Shown: positions 54,953 to 64,000 of the stretch, piece by piece
Position numbering within the stretch: the first letter of the stretch is position 1
How the letters are laid out: the number at the start of each line of letters is the position of its first letter
From: Gerris lacustris
Taxonomy: Eukaryota > Arthropoda > Insecta > Hemiptera > Gerridae
Length of the DNA stretch: 64,000 bases
Reading direction: 5' to 3'
Assembly: GCA_951217055.1 (NCBI GenBank)
Contig: OX578282.1
Location: 69,779,092 to 69,843,091 of the forward strand
The notes under the pieces: generated by a model
What the model was told of the DNA's origin: nothing
The model's input: the letters and a program-made list of their open reading frames with translations, nothing else
Databases searched by the model: none
Position numbers and translations under genes: made by a program

Positions 54953-56248
54953 TTTTAATAAAACTTCTTACACATCGTCTAAAGTACAATTGAAACAGGC
55001 ATGTAAAATTTCAACCTGATACAAGCAGACGTTTTTGAGTAGGGAAGAGATATATTTTATAATATTTTAATTAGTAGGCCGGGTAGGTAGAAAACGGTCC
55101 TATTTCCTACCAACTACAAACATACTGTTAACTATAAACTCATCATGATTAACATTTTTCTCAATATTTAATATATATTTATTGTAAGACGCTTGTTTTA
55201 ATGGTACAAATAATGTATTTCTTTAAATTTGCCTTAACTCCGCTAGGCACAAATAGTTAATTACTTTTAATTTTGTCTCTTTTCTAACTCCGCCATGTAT
55301 AAGTAGTTAGCAACGTATACGTACTTAGTAGTGTGATTTTATAAGTTATATTTAATGAAAAATGTAATGAACTTCGTTCCTACCGGGTGTCCCGCGAACC
55401 AACACGTATTGTTTTAGAATTTTAAGGATGAACATCAACAAACGAAGTTTGTAATTTTTTTGCGAATACAAATCTCGGAAAGAAAGCTGTTCATGACCAA
55501 TATTAATTGAACATTTTTTGGTTCAGTGTCATTTAGTATTTAGTTCCAAAGTTGTACTGCTTCGATTGAAGACACCCTGCGTATTTGTTGCATATCTTCC
55601 AAATGTCTTTATTGAAAATTACACAACATTCTTCCTACAAGAATAAAAACATTATATATTTGTTACCTAACTGAACCGTTTTTTATTTAACTCTTATTGT
55701 ATGAAGTTAAGATAATAATCATATTAAATAGGAATACAAAAAATAAAATAAACCACTGTAGGAAGCAACGGATGACATATAAATCTGTACTAGAAGTTAG
55801 AACTCTCCATCATTTGCGCAATAATTTTAATTAAAAAAATAAAATAATTATAAACTCTTCAACTAACTCAATTAAAATAAATCAATTATGAGACAGAAAA
55901 AAAATGAAATGGAATACATTTTAACAAAACAATCGTAAAAAAATTATAAACAATAAAGTGAAATTGAAAGGAGAAATAGATTTAGTTTGCTTCTGTTGAT
56001 AAAGAGAAATCCTCTACTAGAACCTTATCAGTTATAAGATGGGAACTAGGTCCTGTAAACTAGAACCAAATCTTATTATTCTAAGGATACAGGACACAAG
56101 ATACAGGATACAACAGTTCATTCAAGATGAGCTTGAAAGGAAAAGTTATGAATTAGCAACAAAGAATTATCAGATGTACCATATTTTAGAATAATTATTT
56201 ATCAACTAATCAAGGAACATCAAATTGTAAATGAATGGTGCTTATATA
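54953..56248. other. AT-rich intergenic DNA, no gene
   Basis: No recognised coding frame or repeat. Confidence 0.4.
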
Positions 56249-56686
56249 TAGTCCACAGGCCACCATAAGAAGTGAGTCGCTGATTGATAAAGTTTTGATT
56301 TTCACAGGATCGTTTAATTAAATTATTTCAAAAACAGTGGTACTCGTGGCCACCGATAAGAGTGGGCCGTTAGGGGTGGCCACCGCCCCAAACATATCGC
56401 TCTGCGGGGACGTTGAAAAGAAAATGGCCCACTCTTATCGGTGGCCACCTTTACCACTGTTTTTGAAATAATTTAATTAAACGATCCTGTGAACATCAAA
56501 ACTTTATCTATCTCTTTTCAATGTTCCCGCAGAAGGGCAAGTTTGGCATGTCAACAAAAAAGAAATGGCCAGCGCCCAGTTGCCATGTACCCAATTCATC
56601 GGTGGACAAGGCATAAATAAGCGATTCCATAAGGTAAGAAAACTTTATCAATCAGCGACTCACTTCTTATGGTGGCCTGTAGACTA
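56249..56686. mobile_element. 438-bp doubly palindromic foldback element
   Basis: Outer arms 56249-56297 and 56639-56686 (tagtccacaggcc... and complement of tagtctacaggcc...) are about 48 bp and nearly identical. Inside, a second inverted pair of about 70 bp includes ggccaccgataagagtgggc at 56348 and its complement at 56427. TA at both ends could be the target site. Confidence 0.8.
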
Positions 56687-57315
56687 ATAATGATTAATTT
56701 CTTTTAAATTTAGAAACAACTAGCCTTTATTACTCTGGGCTCATGCTGAGAATCAGTGGCTATTTTCCCTATAACTATGTAGCCCAAACTATTAACTCTA
56801 CAAAATGCCTAAATACAACTTGAAATTAAGCCGCATTTTTTTATTTTTAAATCCGCAAAGTATAAAAGCAAAATCTAATTAATTTAATCGATTTAGTTTA
56901 GAATTAATAATTTCGAAAGAAACACGCACACGAAGAGAACATTAGACAAATAATGATATATACACTGTACAAAGCTAAACAGAGTAAGTGATACAAAATA
57001 GAAGTTCTGAAAACATGTTTTATAATTAACTTTGTTTTATATTTTATTTAATACCTCATGTTCTACTGAATATTTTTTAATGAAACCAAGACTTCAACAT
57101 GCATCACGACATGTACACTATAGCGCAAAAATGAATGGATTGGGTTCACCTAATTTTATTCAAATGAAGTCGGGCATTTGGTAAAAAACATACATACATA
57201 CAGAAAGGAATAAATAACACCAGTTTCGGTTTTCGTAAATGCATAAGAAATAAAAAAAAAATGCAATTTGTACTCACACTACTGACAAAACTTTAATTTT
57301 AATCTATATTATATA

Positions 57316-57317
<2 letters not shown>

Positions 57318-57350
<33 letters not shown>
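57318..57350. repeat. Short (TA)n microsatellite
   Basis: About 16 TA dinucleotides. Confidence 0.9.
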
Positions 57351-57357
<7 letters not shown>

Positions 57358-57664
57358 AATTATATAAATTCAGATTATATTTATAAATTTACCGTTCTAC
57401 AAAGCCCGATTTAAATAGACTAACTTCTAGATACTACCTATAATTATATTTTAAATGTTCAAACTTAGTTAAGAAGAATCAAAGAACAGAAAGACGGCTT
57501 TTTCATTTCACTAAGGAAAAAAAAAAGAGATTTTTTATTTGAGAACTAGAACTTAATTCTAGGAAGTAGAACTCATTAAAAAGAAACACAATATTAAGTT
57601 CCAAATCGTTTCTGTGATTTCTAATCTGGCATTTCTTAATCTCTTGTTGTTTAAAATGTTTTAT

Positions 57665-57855
57665 CATTTATAAAAGCTTAAGAAACTCGTTGGGACTCTG
57701 CTGTGTTTCACAGATGAAGTCAAACACTTTATGTGTTTACACATTTCCAAGCCATGGCCCGGAGGCTGGGATGTTTCCTCCATCGTGATCTGTTGCTTCA
57801 TCTCCTCTGACAGGATCGACTCCATCAAATCTTCATTTCAACTTGTCCGAATTGA
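57665..57855 (-). pseudogene. Possible host exon or gene fragment
   Basis: The block is more GC-rich than its surroundings. On the minus strand one frame stays open for about 57 codons, reading MESILSEEMKQQITMEETSQ, then PPGHGLEMCKHIKCLTSS and a Lys/Arg/Ser-rich end before a stop. Composition is protein-like but I do not recognise it. A weak acceptor-like cag lies upstream. It may be a terminal exon, a decayed gene piece or chance. Confidence 0.25.
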
Positions 57856-58204
57856 CGACTGTTTCCTGGAGTTCCATGATTTAACAAACATATCTAAAAC
57901 AAACCCTCTCAGATAGTAGGTTTGTTTACAACAAGCATGTGAAAAAGAATCCGGATATAATTCTGATTATAGAATGGTATTTCAACATTGTACTTTTAAG
58001 GAAACTTATATAAACCATACAAATAATCCCTCTGGAGAATCAAAACATGAGAAAATTGGTACGACAAAGTCGTACAAAACTTTAATTAGAACTTAATTCC
58101 TACATCAATTAGACAAAAATACATATTTACTTTCTCCACTTTATGGAAAAACATTAAAAATTCGATATGTGGATATAATGCCCAAAAACATATTTATGAT
58201 TTAA

Positions 58205-58650
58205 TATTCTTCCATGAATGACCCTTATATTTTTCCTACGTGTGTCTGTCCGTCTGTCCGGTCGCCTGCTCTCACGGCTACACCTTTCGTCCGATCACTT
58301 TGAAATTTAGCATGTATGTGTCTTGTACCTACCCACATATTTTAAAAATATAGCGACTTAAAACAAATATTTTTCTAAAACATTAGGGTAAAAAAACTTA
58401 AGGGTTAACATTTTTTTTTTTTTTTCGACACCGTGCGAGGGGTATCATATGAAAGGGTACGTCGAGCTGATTACAAAAATATATAATTCTTTGGTTATAA
58501 CTTTTTATAGGGCGAGCGTAGGCGAGTTTGAAGCGGGTTTTAAACGTGTCCCCCCCCCCCCCCCTCTATCTCGCTTATGTGAAGTGCAAAAAATCTGAAA
58601 AAATTCCTCACCAAACATTCTTCGACCAAAAGTAAAGATACCACGCGAAA
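58205..58650 (+). mobile_element. Dispersed repeat R3, partial copy
   Basis: Matches the first 400 bp or so of 5547-6235 (tgtctgtccgtctgtccggt through the C run and ctatctcgcttatgtgaagt), then ends inside aagtaaagataccac, where R4 sequence takes over. Confidence 0.65.
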
Positions 58651-59130
58651 AAGTAAAGTAGGGCAAATAAGTAAAGATTGCAACTTATTATTTTATAAAT
58701 TAATAGAAAATTAATGGCTAATGTAATAAAGTTGGTGAAATCAGGTTGGTGACACTGCTATTTCGACTATGTTTATCTTTGTTTATAACCTGCATCTAAA
58801 TAACCTTCTATTTAAGTTTAATTCCAATTCTTATTTGTTTTTATTATTGAATCTCTTATACCTGCTATTAAAAGTGCTAATAATTATTGTTATTTATTAA
58901 AATTATAAATAACAACTGTGCAATGGACGAAAATGTGTATTTTTTCTTTACTGGAGATAAAATATTGTATGTACCTCGTGAGTAAAGTGCCATTATTACC
59001 CTCGCGATAATTATCTTCCTCGGATGCGCCTCGGGATTTAGGGACCATGGTTCCTTCGGCTTCACCTCAAGAACCAACTTTTTCGCTCAGGGAATAATGG
59101 CTTACTTTACTCCCTAGGTCCATAAATAAC
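58651..59130 (-). repeat. Dispersed repeat R4, inverted copy
   Basis: Complement of 7298-7690 landmarks: gtaaagattgcaacttatta, caggttggtgacactgctat and ggttccttcggcttcacctc near the end. Confidence 0.65.
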
Positions 59131-60555
59131 TATTTCCAGAGTAAGTGTAGAGTTATCGCCCTTTTTTATTTACCAATGAAAAAGTATCAGTGATGTATTC
59201 TTTCCATAATAAATTCATATTGTATTTTAATTCATATGCTTAATGGGATGCCCCTGTGACACTGATGAGGGGGCGGATAGCATCCCAAGCACTAACTTCA
59301 CTAGAGGCAGCCGCCGCCTTCCGGGGGTGGAAGGGAGAAGCTATTTGGGGACAGAGACTCTTTTTAATTATTGTTATAAAGACTGAAAGCAACGTTGGTA
59401 AATAAACAAGTATTAATTTTATTTTGACATAAGGATTTGTTTGGATTCTATAACTAATTTTGAGTCATAGATTATAGATTCATAGTTGTTTTATGTGAAG
59501 TCAATATGTCTGCAACCCTCTTTCTTGTCAGTTCTTATGTTTCTGACAAATCGTTCCCCCTCCCTCCTCCCCCCTGTCTCCCCCTTTGACAGTCAGACAT
59601 ATTTTGGTAGAGAGATTGTCTGGATCAGGGTAAACCCTAATACTGACAGAGGCTTGCGTGAGCCTCGCATCTGTACAAACATACAGGAGATCTGCACCAC
59701 CCAAACTCTGTCTGTCTGTCTGTCTGTGAGATGTTGATCCTTTTTAGGGTTTCATTTGAAAAAACCGAAAAAAAGTAACCTATAAAGTTTTGTTCCCGTG
59801 TCTGTCTGTCTGTTGTACGGTTCCAATAACTTTTGAATTGAAAGAGTTATAAAAAAAACATGAAATTTTGCACTATTAAAGATCTTTTTTAATGCACACA
59901 GGAAAAAATATATAGGCAACTCAAAATTATCAGCCATTAAAAAATTGCCCGCTTTTTATTTCAATATTTACTTTTAATGTGTATTTTTTTTATCGGTAGT
60001 TTACCTGCCGATTAATAATTTCATTTTCACAATACCAACGAAACCCTATTTACGTGAGATTTTTCGCACAAGCATTTAATTATTTACAAACCAATCATAC
60101 CAACTTAAATTTCAAGTAAACTTACTACTTACAAGATAACTTTAACTTTGGAATTCCTTTTTCACCACAAAGTATTACAACTATTTACATAGAATAACAA
60201 TTATATAAAGATGAAAAAACCTTAAAAACTAACCTAATAGGTCATCTAGGAGTCTTTGAAGTTTTTTTTTTTTTATTTTCGTACTTAGATGGTGGCTATA
60301 GTATATAGATACATTAAGTTACTGATACGCAGTACATGCTAATTATTTCTTATATTGTTAATAATACCTAATATGTCTCTACTAATATTAATAATTATTG
60401 TTAATAATGTTATATTAATAATTATTATATTATTCTTTTTTTTGTTGTTTCAGGTAATTTAACTCTTTGACAGTTATATAATTCTAGAATAAGTTGATGT
60501 TGACTCCAAACCTGTAAGTTAATGTTTACTTACTATGCATGTTATAGTTATTTAT
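59131..60555. other. Intergenic DNA, no gene
   Basis: A GC-rich island at 59246-59345 holds several quasi-palindromes but no coding frame that I recognise. An inverted R6-like stretch is at 59760-59945. Confidence 0.4.
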
Positions 60556-60559
60556 GCAC

Positions 60560-61220
60560 CTAGGGAATAATGTAAGATATTATTTCCCGCGTGACTGAGT
60601 TGATTCCTGAGGCAAAGCCGAAGGAATCAAGGCAACTGAATCCCGAGGCGAAGCCGAGGATATTAGGTACCTTAATTCCCGAGGCGAAGCCGAGGGATTA
60701 ATGCCAATTAGCTCCCGAGGCGTAGCCGAGGGAGATAATTATAACAAGGGAATTAATGCATTATTATCGAGGTACATACAAAATTTTATCTCCAGAAAAA
60801 GCGCTGTATAAGATTTATTCAACAAAGAAAACATTTTTATTTCTTTTTAAAACGAATTTAATACAGAAATTAAATAATATAAATTATTCAAATGATTTAA
60901 AACAATTAATAATCACTTTTAAAGTAAGTCCAATGAAAGCTAAGCAAAAGTAAACAAAACATCGTAGAATGACTCGCAATACAGCTGGGAGTTTAAAAGC
61001 AGTGTTGCCAACCTGATTTCAACCAATTCACTACATTTGCTATTCATTCTCTACTATTTGCAAAATAATTAGGTTGGCGAACGTGGATTATAATCCCGTT
61101 TTTACATTATTTCCCTGTTTTCACATTATTTCCCCGTTTTTAAGAACGGGGATGAAAAGATCAACATTATTACCTGTAAACTAGCCCTGAAAAGTTACAT
61201 TTCGTCCCTACTGGAGATAA
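60560..61220 (+). repeat. Dispersed repeat R4, copy with GC-rich palindromes
   Basis: Three quasi-palindromes of the form cccgaggcgaagccgagg occur at about 60640-60735, each followed by an AT-rich word (atattaggt, attaatgcc, agataatta). It then shares agtgttgccaacctgatttc with 7298-7690. It faces the inverted copy at 61790-62400. Confidence 0.65.
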
Positions 61221-61789
61221 ATTAATTATATTTATACTTTTTTCATGAATATGATTTGGCTCTGGGTTATAGAATAAATTACCGTCAAGCGAAAAACAAC
61301 ATGAAAAATGTGACGCTCTGAAATATCGTACCAGGAAGTTAGAATGTGATAGGAGGTAGATAGGTTTTCACTTGAAATCATTGTAGTACCATATTTCGCC
61401 GATAGAGCATAGACATTCTAAATTTGATATAAAACCATATCCGAGCTACTGTAATCAAAATAGATTAATGTTTTATAATTTCACACCTTAATATCCATAA
61501 TCTCCTACATCAATATGTATAGACAAAAATACATATTGACTTTCTCCACTTTATCGAAAAACATTAACAAAAACATATTTATGATTCAATATTCTTCCAT
61601 GAAATGGATTTTTTTATAGCTGTTATAGTCATAAATTTTTTAAGAATTCGGTCTGCAATAGTCGGTTAAAATGTGGCCAATGCACGTTGCGGTTTAACTG
61701 AGAGGTGAATCTATACATGCAGTCAGAAGCGCGTGTTCTACCAAGTTTTGACATGTTAAGACATTCTAACCTGTGCCGGTCACCCGACC

Positions 61790-62400
61790 GGAGAAGAATA
61801 TAAATTATTTTATCTCCAGTATCCCTGAACTCAAAAAGTAGGGAGAAAAAGTAAAAGTAGGGCGAAAAAGTAAAGTAGGGCAAAAAAGTAAAGATTGCAA
61901 CTTAATTATTTTATAAATAGTAGAAAATGTATGGTTAATGTAATGAAGTTGTTGAAATCAGGTTGGCGGCACTGCGCTTTTTTGACCATGTTTATCTTTG
62001 TTTACAACATTATAATATAACCTGCATCTAAATAACCTTCTATTTGAGTTTAATTCCAATTCTTATTGGTTTTTAATATTGAATCTCTTATATCTGCTAT
62101 TAAAAGTTCTAATAATTATTGTTATTTATTAAAATAACAAATAAAAACTGTGCTATGGACGAAAATGTGTATTTTCTTCTACTGGATGAGATAAAATATT
62201 GTATGTATCTCGTGAGTAAAGTGGCATTATTCCCCTCGCGATAATTATCTCCCTCGGATGCGCCTCGGGAGCTAATTAGAGTTATTCCCTCGGCTGCGCC
62301 TCGGGATTTAGGGACCATGGTTCCTTCGGCTTCGCCTCAAGAACCAACTTTTTCGCTCAGGGAATAATGGCTTACTTTACTCCCTAGGTGCATAAATAAC
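61790..62400 (-). repeat. Dispersed repeat R4, inverted copy
   Basis: Complement of 7298-7690 and close to 58651-59130; it also carries ccctcggatgcgcctcggga and ccctcggctgcgcctcggga. Confidence 0.7.
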
Positions 62401-62723
62401 TATTTTTTACCTACACTGGTTTATGGTTTATTTGGTGTTGGTAAGTAGTTGTGACTAAGGAAGGTTTCGTACCGATCGGTACTGATTTAATAATTTTATG
62501 GTTGGTGGTAATTATATTTGGTACAAAAATATGTCAAACCTCAAGCATTATTAGGTTTTTGGCAATATTGACATATTATTATACTCGTAAAACAGTAGGT
62601 CAAAGGTATATTTAGTCTATTAAACTTTGCGACAAAGGAATATCACACTTTTCATCTTTCAGTTTTGATATAGATATTCTCATTACGTCACAAATTACAC
62701 CACCAAATTTATCTCAATTTTTA

Positions 62724-62727
62724 AAAG

Positions 62728-62759
<32 letters not shown>
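62724..62759 (+). repeat. Poly(A) tract
   Basis: About 33 A residues with one interruption near the start. Confidence 0.8.
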
Positions 62760-62762
<3 letters not shown>

Positions 62763-62929
62763 CAGAGAAGTACTTGCATCCAAGTACTTTTTAGGGTTTT
62801 GTAGAAGATTAAGCATGCCCGTTATGTAATTATGATTTTATTCTTCGATCTCAAGGGTCCGGGTTCAATCCCCCGGGGGGTCACAATGTTTTTCATCGGT
62901 AATAACAACTAGAAAATTTCATTTTTTCA

Positions 62930-63430
62930 GACCATTTCCATCGCTCCACCAAAAGGTTTAACCATGAATTATTTCGAAATTTTAGGACCACCCGTTATAT
63001 AGTGGTTGGGGGGGGGGTATATTTTTACTTATAAAACCAATAAAGAATGAAAAATTTAAAAAAGCAAATATATATTTGAATCCTACTCTTCACCAGCTTT
63101 AATTTGATACCCATCTCAAAATTTTTAAAATATAAAATTTTTGGCGCACTTCAAATTTTCACGGCCGAAATTGGCAATTTTTTAAAATTTAATAAAAACT
63201 CCCGGAATTTTCATCGCCCCACAATAAGGCATTAGCATGAATTATTTCGAAATTTTAGGACCAGCCGTTATATAGTGGTTGGGAGGGGGGGGGGGGGGTA
63301 TTTTTTGGGTATATTTTGATTTTTTCACCCAATAAGGAATGCAACATTTACAAAAGTTTATTATATTTGCGTCCTACTCTTCAGCAGCTTTTTTTTGGTA
63401 CCCAACTCGAAAATTAAAAAAAAAAAATTG
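62930..63430 (+). repeat. Tandem duplication of about 260 bp
   Basis: gaattatttcgaaattttag then ccgttatatagtggttggg recur about 260 bp apart (near 62968 and 63237), followed in both by taaggaatg/taaagaatg and tcctactcttca(c/g)cagc. Confidence 0.75.
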
Positions 63431-63439
63431 TTGAATTTA

Positions 63440-63600
63440 CAACATTTTTGCGAATTGTGCATGCTCATATTTAATTTTGAACTTCTGTGTATTTTTCCTG
63501 TGGTTGGGTCAAAAAGTTGCACCAGTATTTCAAATTTCAGCTCTTTAGCTTAAACGGTTCGGGCCCTATGAACCAAAGAGCGACGGACAGACGGACACAT
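63440..63600 (+). repeat. Dispersed repeat R6, copy 2
   Basis: Matches 32665-32832, ending aaccaaagagcgacggacag then acggacacatta. Confidence 0.6.
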
Positions 63601-63898
63601 TACCCTCGGCATAAGGGTTTTGAGAAGAATCTACAAATCCCTAAAAATGAGGGTAACCAAGTTAAAGAGTGCCAAAGTTTATAAACCACAGTTGTATTTG
63701 AACTTTAGACTTGGAGAGAAAATTGAAACAATATAATATGTTAAGTAAGTATGAAAGGGTAAACATCTTTAGTGACAGACTAATAACAAAAATTGAAACA
63801 AAGCAAACTTGACATATTTGACAGGGCAAAAACCTGTCAAATGTTTCGAAGCATAGCGTGTTTGTCAGGCTGTCACATGGTACAATGTTGTGTCTTAG

Positions 63899-64000
63899 TT
63901 ACAGAAGACAAACAATACATATCCAATAACTTATGAAGTGAAGCGAGGAATGCCTCAGGGCTTCCACTCTGGACTTGTTCTCTTCATCCCTTTCTCCCTT
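63899..64000 (+). CDS. Non-LTR retrotransposon reverse transcriptase, partial at window edge
   Basis: An open frame from 63899 to the window end reads YPITYEVKRGMPQGFHSGLV then LFIPF. The RGMPQG....LVLF phrase fits the reverse-transcriptase block with consensus R.GVPQGS.LGP.LF found in LINE polymerases. A stop lies just before 63899, so this copy may be 5'-truncated or decayed. The catalytic DD would lie beyond the window. Confidence 0.6.

Noticed and set aside
59261..59290. Hammerhead ribozyme suggested by ctgatgag
   Set aside because: No GAAA after a closing stem and no cleavage-site stem could be found; only one core word matches.

Overview
The window is AT-rich, repeat-laden metazoan DNA, most likely from an arthropod and probably an insect. 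I found no convincing host gene. At its centre is one structurally complete Maverick/Polinton element at 10174-27876 (17,703 bp). It has 207-bp terminal inverted repeats that I read as identical, begins AG and ends CT, and is flanked by a perfect 6-bp target duplication (ATTAAC at 10168-10173 and 27877-27882). The arthropod call rests on the core promoters inside the element. Most of its genes have a TATA-like box about 31-35 bp upstream of a TCAGT or TTAGT initiator, the arthropod consensus, often with a leader of only 3-10 nt.

Layout of the element. From left to right on the minus strand: a small gene with an HG..AT / V(F/Y)LPxR signature (called VLP-1 here); a tandem pair of Cys/His-rich genes; a possible ssDNA-binding protein; a chromodomain integrase; a DUF8207-like protein; a FtsK/HerA-type packaging ATPase; an exonuclease-like protein; the major and minor jelly-roll capsid proteins; an adenain-type protease; a phospholipase A2/core-protein fusion; and protein-primed DNA polymerase B. 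Two more VLP-family genes (VLP-2, VLP-3) lie on the plus strand at the right end. All reading frames look intact. Integrase plus TIRs would serve integration, PolB replication, and the ATPase, protease, capsid and PLA2 genes virion formation, so this is a potentially autonomous, virus-like element.

Four features deserve attention. (1) The PLA2/core ORF ends in a canonical -1 frameshift heptamer A_AAA_AAC immediately followed by TAA. The -1 frame runs straight into the protease, which has no ATG and no promoter of its own. (2) PolB has no usable ATG in its long ORF. A 92-nt upstream exon (26342-26251) with consensus donor, acceptor and matching phase supplies one, and the resulting 2.3-kb intron contains VLP-2 on the opposite strand. 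(3) VLP-1, -2 and -3 are unrecognised paralogues; VLP-2 and VLP-3 share intron position and phase, and both have 254-nt second exons. (4) Each TIR carries three CCAAGGTC(A/G) motifs about 40 bp apart.

The flanks (1-10167 and 27883-64000) are layered dispersed repeats, named R1-R7 here, with tRNA-like SINE heads, short-TIR elements, foldback palindromes, TA microsatellites and several minisatellites, including a 2.2-kb satellite of 31-bp units at 36.5-38.7 kb. Three copies of one palindromic family keep a short coding head resembling a DUF3504/Crypton-type tyrosine recombinase. A fragment of a non-LTR reverse transcriptase runs off the right edge.
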